Positions 37,566 to 45,140 of a stretch of DNA of 54,220 nt are shown here, in pieces. The notes beneath the pieces were generated by a model. The model saw only the letters and a program-made list of their open reading frames with translations, was not told where the DNA came from and searched no databases. The stretch comes from a virus. Made by a program: the position numbers and the translations under genes. Within the stretch, counting starts at the first letter, position 1. Each line of letters opens with the position of its first letter. The stretch lies in the IMG/VR virus record IMGVR_UViG_3300020222_000028, positions 1 through 54,220 of that record; one strand, given 5' to 3'.

Positions 37566-38611
37566 CAGTAGCATTGATTACAGACCAACATCTAGACGGG
37601 AGAAAGGGAAGTGTTGCGTTTTGGGAATACTTCAAAAAATTCTATGACGAGGTATTCTTTCCTACACTTGAGAAACATGGAATCAAAACTGTTATTGACC
37701 TCGGTGACACGTTTGATAATCGTAAGGGGATTGATTTTAATGTTTGGAGCAGGGTGCGTCAACATTATTTTCAACGCCTTGAAGACATGGGTATCTTCGT
37801 TCACATGATTCTTGGCAATCACTGTACCTATTATAAGAATACCAACGAGATTAACTCACCCGATTTGCTGCTGAAAGATTTTAGTAATATTGAAATCTAC
37901 TCTCGCCCAGAGACAGTAATGATTGATGGCACTAAGATTCTTATGATGCCATGGATTAACTCTTCTAACATGGAAGAGACAATGGCTTGGATTAATGATA
38001 CCAGTGCTGAGATTGCCATGGGTCATTTAGAGCTGAATGGTTTTGAAGTTACTCCTGGTATGAAGATGGAGCATGGCATGGATCCTTCTATCTTCAAAAA
38101 ATTCAAACAAGTATTCTCTGGGCACTTTCATCACAAATCTACCAGAGGTAACATTACATACTTAGGTAACCCCTATCAAATGTTTTGGAATGATTATAAA
38201 GACGAGCGAGGATTTCATCTCTATGAGCCAAAGACAAATAAACTCAAGCGGGTCAAGAACCCTTATGAGATTTTCCAGAAAATCTATTATAATGATTCTA
38301 CTAGTTCTCATCTCAGCTTCGATACCTGTGAGTGTGCAAATACTTTTGTCAAGATTATTGTAGAAGATAAAAAAGATTACTTGGCATTTGAAAAGTTCGT
38401 TGACGAAGTATTTGCTAAGCAACCACATGACGTAAAGATTATCGAGACATTAGTGAACGATGCATTTGTTGAAGATGATGAAGTCACTGAGGTTAAAGAT
38501 ACATTAACTCTTCTCAACGAATATATTGATGAGGTAGAGTTAACCGTTGACAGAAACAAACTTAAGAGTATCATGAAGACACTATATATTGAAAGCTGTG
38601 AGGTAGTATAA
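37562..38611 (+). CDS. gp47: Recombination nuclease subunit gp47 (Mre11-like)
   Basis: gp47 pairs with gp46 to resect DNA ends for recombination-dependent replication and repair. Metallophosphoesterase motifs are Asp8-x-His10 (ITDQHLDG), GDTFDNR (Asp49, Asn53 region), GNHC (85-88), MGHLELNG, and SGHFHHKS (two-His motif near residue 183). The 349-residue length fits the T4 protein. It begins with an ATGA overlap from gene 55. A small DUF3110-like gene starts directly after its stop and separates it from 46. Confidence 0.95.
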   Translation: MTVALITDQHLDGRKGSVAFWEYFKKFYDEVFFPTLEKHGIKTVIDLGDTFDNRKGIDFNVWSRVRQHYFQRLEDMGIFVHMILGNHCTYYKNTNEINSPDLLLKDFSNIEIYSRPETVMIDGTKILMMPWINSSNMEETMAWINDTSAEIAMGHLELNGFEVTPGMKMEHGMDPSIFKKFKQVFSGHFHHKSTRGNITYLGNPYQMFWNDYKDERGFHLYEPKTNKLKRVKNPYEIFQKIYYNDSTSSHLSFDTCECANTFVKIIVEDKKDYLAFEKFVDEVFAKQPHDVKIIETLVNDAFVEDDEVTEVKDTLTLLNEYIDEVELTVDRNKLKSIMKTLYIESCEVV

Positions 38612-38899
38612 ATGTTTCTGATCACTCTCCAAGAACAACCAGACGGTGTTTACTCGGTGCTTGACGAAGAGGGCGATCATGTAGTATACTTCTTTCGGGA
38701 GGAAGATGATGCCGAAAGGTATCTTGGTTTGTTGGAAGCAAACAGCACAGAAGAAAATCTTCCTCCTTTAATGACATACGAAATAGATGCCAAAGCTGGT
38801 ATCGGAATGTGTGAGATGAGAAACATGAAGTATCTCATCGTTGAACCCGACGACATTATTGTTCCCCCTCATTACTATGATAATCTTCAAGACGATTAA
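38612..38899 (+). CDS. DUF3110-like small protein between 47 and 46 (95 residues)
   Basis: The protein starts directly after the gene 47 stop. The pattern MFLITLQEQPDGVYSVLDEEGDHVVYFFREEDDAERYLGLLEAN is that of DUF3110, a family I know from cyanobacteria and their phages. It is small and very acidic, and ends IIVPPHYYDNLQDD. There are no catalytic motifs. The last 23 bases overlap the start of gene 46. A role tied to the 47/46 nuclease is suggested only by its place inside that operon. Confidence 0.72.
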   Translation: MFLITLQEQPDGVYSVLDEEGDHVVYFFREEDDAERYLGLLEANSTEENLPPLMTYEIDAKAGIGMCEMRNMKYLIVEPDDIIVPPHYYDNLQDD

Positions 38900-40601
38900 A
38901 TGGAAAAACTTTCTATCTACTGGCAATCAGTTTACTGAAATTTCGTTAACTGACAGTAAAAGTAGTTTGATTGTGGGGGCAAATGGTGCTGGCAAGTCAA
39001 CCATTCTCGATGCCCTCACTTTTGCTTTGTTTGGTAAACCATTTAGAAAGATTAACAAACCACAGCTACTCAACTCTATCAATCAATCAGATTGTGTTGT
39101 GGAAGTTAACTTTGATGTTGGTAGAAATAAATATACAGTAACTCGTGGTATTAAACCTAACAAGTTTGAAATACAACAGAATGGTGTGCTGCTTGATCAA
39201 GATGCATCTGCTGTAGATCAGCAAAAACATTTTGAGCAAACCATTCTCAAAATGAACTACAAATCATTTACTCAGATTGTGGTGCTAGGTTCATCTACCT
39301 TTGTGCCTTTCATGCGTCTTCCCCTGGCAGCTCGTAGAGAAATCATCGAAGACATCCTTGACATTCAAATCTTCTCAACAATGAATGTCAATCTAAAAGA
39401 AAAGATTAAAGTAATCAATGATGAGTTGAAAGACCACGAATATAAACTGTCTTTGGTCAAAGAGAAGATTGACATGCAAAAGCAGTTTATGCTTGACATT
39501 GAAAAGAAGAATAAAGAAGACATTCAGGAAAAAGAGAATCGTAAAGACACCCTATTAAAAGAGGCACTAGATTATGAATCGGAAATCCTCAATAACGACA
39601 CGGAAATCAACGCTAAGACCACTGCCGTTTCAGACACGCAGACTCTTAAAACAACGATATCTAAGATCACTTCGATCAAAGAGAAACTGTCAACCAAGCG
39701 AAAGTCACACGCAAAAGAGAAGAAATTCTTTGAGGAGAATGATGCTTGCCCAACATGCGGTCAGAGTATCGCAGAGCATTTTAAACAAGAAAAGATCACG
39801 ATTCTCTCGGATAAACTTGCTGAGGTGGAGAAAGGCGTGTCTGATTTGGGACAACAACTTTCAGATCTCCAAAGTAAAGAAGATACCTTTATTCTTTTGA
39901 TTGATGAAATAAACGAACTCAATCAAAAAAATAGACAACTCAATAATGAAATTAAGTCACTTCATAAACGAATTGAAGAACTGGACGACGACATCAGAAA
40001 ACTCAGGGATTCAGATGTCAATCAACGGGAGCAGTTTTCAATTCTTAAATCCCTTAGCGAAGACGGGAAGCGAGTCCAAGAAACAATTTCTGAAACAAAA
40101 GAAGAAAAAGACTGCTTACTCACAGCGGCACAACTTCTCAAAGATTCGGGCATCAAAACGCGCATCATCAAAAAATACTTACCGACGATGAATAAACTCA
40201 TCAACGATTACCTAGAAAAAATGGAGTTTTCTGCAAGTTTTATGCTGGATGATAACTTTGAAGAAGTAATCAAATCACGTTACCGAGATGAATTTAGTTA
40301 TGAATCTTTTTCTGAAGGTGAAAAAGCTAGAATTGATATTGCTCTATTGCTTACTTGGCGTAGTGTTGCTAAACTTAAGAATAGCGTGGATACTAATCTT
40401 TTAATCTTAGATGAAATCTTTGATGGGTCACTTGACCAATCTGGCAATAGCGACCTTGGATGGATTCTAAGAAGCTTTGATGATAAAACAAATGTGTTTG
40501 TTATTTCTCATCGAGAAAATATGGCGGATAAATTTGAAAGATGCTTAAGATTTGAGAAGCATAAAAATTTCTCATACGTCACTGACGAAATATTTGATTG
40601 A
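38877..40601 (+). CDS. gp46: Recombination nuclease subunit gp46 (Rad50-like ATPase)
   Basis: The start at ATG 38877 gives MIIFKTIKWKNFLSTGN, the usual beginning of gp46. Upstream in-frame codons (a TTG at 38841) lie inside the previous gene. It is an SMC/Rad50-type ATPase partner of gp47. Features are Walker A GANGAGKS (residues 34-41), long Lys/Glu-rich coiled coils flanking the zinc hook C291-P-T-C294, the signature FSEGEKARIDIAL near residues 481-493, and Walker B LLILDE with Asp512-Glu513, followed by an ISHRE His-loop. It has 574 residues, and a terminator-like hairpin lies directly downstream. Confidence 0.95.
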   Translation: MIIFKTIKWKNFLSTGNQFTEISLTDSKSSLIVGANGAGKSTILDALTFALFGKPFRKINKPQLLNSINQSDCVVEVNFDVGRNKYTVTRGIKPNKFEIQQNGVLLDQDASAVDQQKHFEQTILKMNYKSFTQIVVLGSSTFVPFMRLPLAARREIIEDILDIQIFSTMNVNLKEKIKVINDELKDHEYKLSLVKEKIDMQKQFMLDIEKKNKEDIQEKENRKDTLLKEALDYESEILNNDTEINAKTTAVSDTQTLKTTISKITSIKEKLSTKRKSHAKEKKFFEENDACPTCGQSIAEHFKQEKITILSDKLAEVEKGVSDLGQQLSDLQSKEDTFILLIDEINELNQKNRQLNNEIKSLHKRIEELDDDIRKLRDSDVNQREQFSILKSLSEDGKRVQETISETKEEKDCLLTAAQLLKDSGIKTRIIKKYLPTMNKLINDYLEKMEFSASFMLDDNFEEVIKSRYRDEFSYESFSEGEKARIDIALLLTWRSVAKLKNSVDTNLLILDEIFDGSLDQSGNSDLGWILRSFDDKTNVFVISHRENMADKFERCLRFEKHKNFSYVTDEIFD

Positions 40602-40606
40602 CTTAT

Positions 40607-40629
40607 AGGGGGTTGCTTCGGCACCCCCT
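40607..40629 (+). terminator. Terminator-like hairpin after gene 46
   Basis: The stem AGGGGGT-GC with GC-ACCCCCT (nine pairs, one bulged T) is closed by a TTCG tetraloop. Only three T residues follow, so termination may be partial. Confidence 0.6.
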
Positions 40630-40641
40630 TTGCCGTATAGT
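40613..40641 (+). promoter_or_regulatory. Possible host-type promoter of the metalloprotease/VWA gene
   Basis: TTGCTT (40613-40618, inside the hairpin), a 17-base spacer and TATAGT (40636-40641) lie 24 bases before the ATG at 40665. The -35 box is weak (three of six). Confidence 0.45.
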
Positions 40642-40664
40642 AGGTTCAACAACGCAAGAGACCA

Positions 40665-42803
40665 ATGCTGAACATGGAAGTCAAGGGCAATCTTGCCCGA
40701 CTCCTCGCTACCGAAAACCTCATCGTTGAGCATCGCAAGGTTGAGACCGCCATGTTCAATGTGAAAGACCGTGTGCTCACGCTGCCTATGTGGGATGTGG
40801 CATCGCCCAACGTCTACGATATGCTCGTGGGGCATGAGGTGGGTCATGCTCTGTATACGCCTGACAAGTGGGGCGCGGACTATGGTATCCCCCAATCCTA
40901 TCTCAATGTCTGCGAAGATGCTCGCATTGAGAAAATGATGAAGCGTAAGTTTCCTGGTCTCGCTCGCAACTTCTACACTGGATACAAAGAGTTGCATGAT
41001 GCTGACTTCTTTGAAGTTGGTGAGCGCAGCATGGATTCCTATCAACTGATTGACCGTATCAATCTTTACTTTAAGATTGGCGTTCATGCTGGTGAGGTAT
41101 TCACTTGGAAACCTGAAGAAAAAGTTCTGGTTGATGAACTGGAAGTTGCAGAAACTTTTGATGAAGTTGTAGAAGTTGCTCGTAAGATTCTGCAGTATAC
41201 GCAGGAGCAGCAGAAGATTGAGGTGGAAATGGATACTGCCAACTCTACTCAAGGTGGGGGTGATTCTACCCCAGATGAGGGTGATAGTTCTGAAGGTCAG
41301 GGTGAGCAACCTCAGCAAGTTTCTGGTAACGGCAACCAAACTCAGGGTGGTGCTGATGCAGACCAACCACAGGATTCTGGCGATAGTTCTACTGCTGGTC
41401 AATCTGGTGGCACTGAGAACTTTGATTCTGAAACTGACAAGGCATTCAGCGAGAAGCAGAAGCAACTGTCTTCTAATCATTACTCGCAAGAACTTCACTA
41501 CATTGAGTTGCCGCCACTGAATGTTGAGACCTTTGTGATTCCTAACAAGCAGGTGATGGAAGATTGCGGTGTTACTTATGGTGAGCAGGGAGCATCTCTT
41601 TTCATTGAAGTAGATAGTTCGTATGCTAAGTTTCGTGCAGAAGCTCAGCGTGAGGTGAACTATCTGGTCAAAGAGTTTGAGATGCGTAAATCTGCTGACC
41701 AGTATGCTCGTGCATCTACTGCCAAGACTGGTATCCTTGACACTCAGAAACTCCACACCTACAAGTGGAATGAAGATGTGTTTAAGAAGATTAACATCGT
41801 GCCTGACGGTAAGAATCACGGTCTGATTTTTATTCTTGACTGGTCTGGTTCTATGGGTAACTGCCTGGTGGATACTGTTAAGCAACTGCTGAACCTCGCA
41901 TGGTTCTGTAAGAAAGTGCAGATTCCTTTTGACATCTATGCTTTCACTAATGATTACTGGGGTGCTCGTAACTACGATTACTCTTCTATGACTCGCACTA
42001 AATCTAAGAAGCACCACAAAGAAGTGCCTGGTTATGTTTCCATCTACGAAAACTTCCGTCTGCTGAATATGGTCAGCAGCAACGGTCGTAATGGTAAAGA
42101 CCTTGAAGCTCAACTGAAGAACTTCTGGCGTCTTGCTAACTGTGAAGGTGGGTATCGTTCTTACTGCAACCCTCCTGGTTACGGTCTGTCTGGCACTCCT
42201 CTCCATGAGGCAGCGATTTCTCTGACTGCTGTTATCCCTGACTTTCAGAAGCGTAACAAGGTGCAGAAAACTAACGTGGTTATTCTGACTGACGGCGAAT
42301 CTCAATCTATTAACTACATTGTTGAGAATCCTTATCGTCACACCCGTGTAGGTTACAACCATGTTGGCAATGATTGTGTACTGCGTGACCGTAAAACTGG
42401 GCGTGTTTATCCTCGCTTTGAGGGCGGATACTATGGTTGCTCTGATAAAATCACCAAAGTGTTTCTGCAGAATGTGCGTGACCGTTTCCCCGATGTCAAT
42501 CTTATTGGTATTCGTCTGATTAGTGGTCGTCATCTTCACAGTGCTTATAGCAATGGTGACTGTAAGATTCCTTATAGTGACATTCAAAAGCAGTGGCAGA
42601 AAACTAAATCTGCTGAGCTGGTTGATCATCTTGGTTATCAATCTCTTTATCTGATGGCACTTGATGGGTTGTCTGCTACCACTGAGTTTGAAGTGGAAGA
42701 TGATGCAACCAATAAGGAGATTGGCAACGCTTTCAAAAAAGCACTTGCCAAGAAAAGTGTCAATAAGAAGATGCTGACCTCCTTCGCCTCACTCATCAGT
42801 TAA
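40665..42803 (+). CDS. HEXXH metallopeptidase-like plus VWA/MIDAS protein, CobT-like (712 residues)
   Basis: The N-terminal domain has His57-Glu-Val-Gly-His61 (VGHEVGHALYTP) and NVCEDARIEK (81-90), a likely third metal ligand; together they form a gluzincin-type zinc site. Residues about 190-255 are a Gly/Ser/Gln/Asp/Glu-rich linker. The C-terminal VWA domain has a complete MIDAS: Asp392-x-Ser-x-Ser396 (DWSGSMG), Thr511 (SGTPLHEA) and Asp543 (ILTDGE). This layout (acidic linker plus VWA) is that of CobT and other partners of MoxR/CobS ATPases, and such an ATPase is the next gene. Cyanophage homologues are, I believe, annotated as peptidases. Arginine codons are almost all CGN. Whether it cleaves protein or assists metal insertion is not known. 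Confidence 0.82.
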   Translation: MLNMEVKGNLARLLATENLIVEHRKVETAMFNVKDRVLTLPMWDVASPNVYDMLVGHEVGHALYTPDKWGADYGIPQSYLNVCEDARIEKMMKRKFPGLARNFYTGYKELHDADFFEVGERSMDSYQLIDRINLYFKIGVHAGEVFTWKPEEKVLVDELEVAETFDEVVEVARKILQYTQEQQKIEVEMDTANSTQGGGDSTPDEGDSSEGQGEQPQQVSGNGNQTQGGADADQPQDSGDSSTAGQSGGTENFDSETDKAFSEKQKQLSSNHYSQELHYIELPPLNVETFVIPNKQVMEDCGVTYGEQGASLFIEVDSSYAKFRAEAQREVNYLVKEFEMRKSADQYARASTAKTGILDTQKLHTYKWNEDVFKKINIVPDGKNHGLIFILDWSGSMGNCLVDTVKQLLNLAWFCKKVQIPFDIYAFTNDYWGARNYDYSSMTRTKSKKHHKEVPGYVSIYENFRLLNMVSSNGRNGKDLEAQLKNFWRLANCEGGYRSYCNPPGYGLSGTPLHEAAISLTAVIPDFQKRNKVQKTNVVILTDGESQSINYIVENPYRHTRVGYNHVGNDCVLRDRKTGRVYPRFEGGYYGCSDKITKVFLQNVRDRFPDVNLIGIRLISGRHLHSAYSNGDCKIPYSDIQKQWQKTKSAELVDHLGYQSLYLMALDGLSATTEFEVEDDATNKEIGNAFKKALAKKSVNKKMLTSFASLIS

Positions 42804-42814
42804 TCTAATCACTC

Positions 42815-42830
42815 GGGGGCTTGTGCCCCC
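42815..42830 (+). terminator. Terminator-like hairpin overlapping the cobS promoter
   Basis: A perfect 6-bp stem (GGGGGC with GCCCCC) and TTGT loop are followed by ACCCTTTTT. The loop and 3' arm also contain the -35 hexamer of the next promoter. Confidence 0.65.
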
Positions 42831-42849
42831 ACCCTTTTTCCTCTATAAT
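42821..42849 (+). promoter_or_regulatory. Host-type promoter of the CobS-like gene
   Basis: TTGTGC (42821-42826), a 17-base spacer and a perfect TATAAT (42844-42849) lie 27 bases before the ATG at 42876. The -35 lies in the loop and arm of the hairpin. Confidence 0.68.
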
Positions 42850-42875
42850 ACTTACATACAAAACGACCCCACCCC

Positions 42876-43973
42876 ATGAAAAACTTTGAAGTCGCCCCCA
42901 TCATCGAGCGTTTCGGTCAGGTTGTGACTGCCGCTGACCTTCGCACCTATGCCGATGAAACTGGCACTACCTATCAAACTCTCACTAAGAAACTGGAATC
43001 GTTCAAGGTGCAGCGTGGTCTGTGGCATCTGACTGCTGTAGAGCAACTGGAACAAACCTATAATCAACCTGCTGTTGAACCTGTGGTAGAGAAAGTCGAA
43101 AACCTTATCCCCGATAAAGATGATAACTTCGTCAGCTTTGGTAACTTCACTGATATTAAAAAGATTATTTCTTCTCGTCAGTATTACCCTGTGTTCATCA
43201 CTGGTCTGTCTGGTAATGGTAAAACTTTCGGTGTAGAACAAGCTTGTGCCCAACTGAAGCGTGAACTGATTCGTGTCAACATCACTATTGAAACTGACGA
43301 GGATGACCTGATTGGTGGTTTCCGTCTTATCAACGGTGAAACTGTGTGGCACGATGGTCCTGTGGTTCAAGCACTGAATCGTGGCGCTATCCTGCTGCTG
43401 GATGAGATTGACCTTGCCTCTAACAAAATCCTCTGCCTGCAATCTGTGCTTGAGGGTAAGGGTGTCTTCCTTAAGAAGATTGGTAAGTATGTCAAACCCG
43501 CTGATGGTTTCAATGTGTTTGCAACCGCCAACACTAAGGGTAAAGGTTCTGATGATGGTCGCTTCATCGGCACTAACGTTCTCAACGAAGCCTTCCTTGA
43601 GCGTTTCCCTGTAACTTTTGAACAGGCATATCCTTCTGTCAAGGTTGAAACTGCCATTCTGAAGAAAGCTGCAGAGTCGCTGAATGCTTACGATGCTGAG
43701 TTTGTTGAGCGTCTGGTAGCATGGGCAGAGATTATTCGTAAGACCTTCTACGATGGTGGTGTTGACGAAATCATTTCTACTCGCCGCCTTGTGCATATCA
43801 TCCGTGCCTTCAGCATTTTCGGCAAGCGCAAGAAAGCCATTGATGTTTGTGTCGCTCGCTTTGATGACGAAACCAAGCAATCGTTCATGGAACTCTATTC
43901 CAAGATTGATGCTTCTATTGACACTACCAAAGATGAACCCGAACTGACTGTTGAAACTGATGTTACCTTCTGA
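42876..43973 (+). CDS. cobS: CobS/MoxR-like AAA+ ATPase
   Basis: In bacteria CobS is the AAA+ subunit of cobaltochelatase; MoxR relatives remodel or activate partners with VWA domains. Motifs are Walker A GLSGNGKT (residues 110-117), DEDDLIGGFR (141-150, typical of this AAA+ group), Walker B LLLDEID (173-179), sensor ATANT with Asn219, and arginine finger LERF (Arg243). Residues 1-85 form a separate N-terminal part (DLRTYADETGTTYQTLTKKL) that may recognise a partner. cobS is a familiar cyanophage auxiliary gene. Here it directly follows a VWA protein of CobT layout, so the two probably act together. Codon use is CGN-rich like its neighbour. Confidence 0.88.
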   Translation: MKNFEVAPIIERFGQVVTAADLRTYADETGTTYQTLTKKLESFKVQRGLWHLTAVEQLEQTYNQPAVEPVVEKVENLIPDKDDNFVSFGNFTDIKKIISSRQYYPVFITGLSGNGKTFGVEQACAQLKRELIRVNITIETDEDDLIGGFRLINGETVWHDGPVVQALNRGAILLLDEIDLASNKILCLQSVLEGKGVFLKKIGKYVKPADGFNVFATANTKGKGSDDGRFIGTNVLNEAFLERFPVTFEQAYPSVKVETAILKKAAESLNAYDAEFVERLVAWAEIIRKTFYDGGVDEIISTRRLVHIIRAFSIFGKRKKAIDVCVARFDDETKQSFMELYSKIDASIDTTKDEPELTVETDVTF

Positions 43974-44170
43974 TGTTTGAAAACCTCTCTCGCCACACCC
44001 TCATTCGTAAAAAAGATGGGGGTCTTTTTTTAATCAAGTGCCGTATCACTGAATCACATGGCAACAAAGAAGTATTTTGTTACCTTGGTCATCTCTACGT
44101 TACGGAGGTTGACTACGAAGCAGCAAAGTGCTATACTAACCAAATAGATTCTATTATCCAGGAAATCTAA
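43973..44170 (+). CDS. Unknown small protein (65 residues)
   Basis: The start overlaps the cobS stop by one base (TGATG). The sequence MFENLSRHTLIRKKDGGLFLIKCRITESHG... shows alternating strands and a Y-L-G-H-L-Y turn, ending in an amphipathic helix. I recognise no family. The 3' third contains a convincing promoter for the next genes. The gene may be kept partly as a carrier of that promoter; coding potential is fair. Confidence 0.5.
   Translation: MFENLSRHTLIRKKDGGLFLIKCRITESHGNKEVFCYLGHLYVTEVDYEAAKCYTNQIDSIIQEI
44109..44137 (+). promoter_or_regulatory. Host-type promoter for the clamp operon, inside the 65-residue gene
   Basis: TTGACT (44109-44114), a 17-base spacer and TATACT (44132-44137) each differ from consensus by one base. 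TGC before the -10 makes it an extended -10 site. It lies 35 bases before the start at 44173 and would drive the DUF3310-like gene, 45, 44 and the genes behind. Confidence 0.72.
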
Positions 44171-44172
44171 CT

Positions 44173-44481
44173 ATGCAATGGAAATACAATGAAGACAAAA
44201 TCCTCAAAGAAGTTGAGGAGTATGTTGTGAGCACTTACGGTAGTCACTACTGTGGTCATAATGATGCCTATAATGACATTCAAACGATTGATTTGATGGC
44301 AGCAAAAGACCTGGCACCAGATTTTTGTCAGGCAAACATTCTCAAATACGGTAGTCGTTATGGTGACAAAGATGGTCATAACAAACGAGACCTTCTCAAA
44401 GTGATTCACTATGCTATGCTGCTGCTTCACTTTGATAGACACTATAGTCGCATGGAAAACGGTCTTGGAGAGTTTAAATGA
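44173..44481 (+). CDS. DUF3310-like small protein (102 residues)
   Basis: The pattern NDIQTIDLMAAKDLAPDFCQ, then ANILKYGSRYGDKDG and RDLLKVIHYAMLLLHF fits DUF3310, a small phage family sometimes described as nucleotide-kinase-like. The assignment is by pattern; I see no Walker motif. The start is 35 bases downstream of an extended -10 promoter. The stop overlaps the clamp gene by four bases (ATGA), so translation is probably coupled to gp45. Confidence 0.65.
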   Translation: MQWKYNEDKILKEVEEYVVSTYGSHYCGHNDAYNDIQTIDLMAAKDLAPDFCQANILKYGSRYGDKDGHNKRDLLKVIHYAMLLLHFDRHYSRMENGLGEFK

Positions 44482-45140
44482 GCACAGTCGCACTATCTCA
44501 AACCACACTGAATATTCTAAAGAACTTCGCCACGATTAATAATGGCATCATTATCAAAAAGGGTAACACTCTACGAACCATTTCCAACGCTGAGAATATC
44601 CTGGCTGCGGCAAATGTGGAAGAATCTTTTCCTCAAACCTTTGCTATCTACGACCTCAACCAGTTTATTGCTGGTCTGTCTTTGTTTGACAATCCTTCTT
44701 TGGTGTTTGACAATAATGACTATGTTACTATCAAAGATGGGCGTAGTCGTGTCAAATATTATTTCTCAGACCCTGAGATTACACTCAAAACTGCACCAGA
44801 CAAATCGGTAAAGTATCCTGGTTCTGATATTCAGTTTACTCTGTCTGCCTCTGATATCGCCGCCATTCAAAAAGCAACTGGTATCTACAAGCTTCCTGAT
44901 TTAAATATCAGTTCCGATGAAGAGATTGTTCTTTCAGTTCGTGACAATGAAATCACAACGTCAAACACTTATGATATCATTGTTCCTGGAACATTTGAAG
45001 GTTCCCATTCTCTTGACCTGAAAGTAGAAAACATTCGTTTGCTTCAGGGTGATTATCAAGTGGGTGTTTCCAAGCATCACATTTCTAAATGGAAGCATCT
45101 GACACTTGACCTTACTTATTACATTGCGCTTGAACCTTGA
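44478..45140 (+). CDS. gp45: Sliding clamp gp45
   Basis: gp45 is the trimeric DNA clamp for polymerase gp43 and, in T4, the mobile activator of late transcription with gp55. The 220-residue sequence aligns with T4 gp45: LNILKNFATINNGIIIKKG (T4 LLKNFATINSGIMLKSG), FAIYDLNQFIAGLSLF (T4 VAIYDLNGFLGILSL), and C-terminal YQVGVSKHHISKWKH then YYIALEP (T4 YVVALE). It overlaps the upstream gene by four bases and its stop shares a base with the gene 44 ATG. Confidence 0.96.
   Translation: MSTVALSQTTLNILKNFATINNGIIIKKGNTLRTISNAENILAAANVEESFPQTFAIYDLNQFIAGLSLFDNPSLVFDNNDYVTIKDGRSRVKYYFSDPEITLKTAPDKSVKYPGSDIQFTLSASDIAAIQKATGIYKLPDLNISSDEEIVLSVRDNEITTSNTYDIIVPGTFEGSHSLDLKVENIRLLQGDYQVGVSKHHISKWKHLTLDLTYYIALEP

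Noticed and set aside
38841-38876. Upstream TTG start for gene 46
   Set aside because: It would add a non-family leader inside the previous gene. ATG 38877 gives the standard N-terminus.
36124-39133. Other NATAAATA matches inside uvsW and gene 46
   Set aside because: They lie deep in coding sequence and far from any start. In A/T-rich DNA such matches are expected by chance.
40572-42641. 689-codon open frame on the minus strand
   Set aside because: It lies exactly opposite the CGN-biased metalloprotease/VWA gene. Its translation is Leu/Ile/Thr-rich with no domain, and such mirrors arise from strong codon bias.
42852-43880. 342-codon open frame on the minus strand
   Set aside because: Antisense mirror of the cobS-like gene, which has clear AAA+ motifs. 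No ribosome site or motif supports the minus frame.
44009-44030. A/T-rich hairpin (AAAAAAGA/TCTTTTTT) as a terminator
   Set aside because: It lies inside the 65-residue gene, its stem is only A-T pairs plus one G-C, and no T-tract exists apart from the stem itself.
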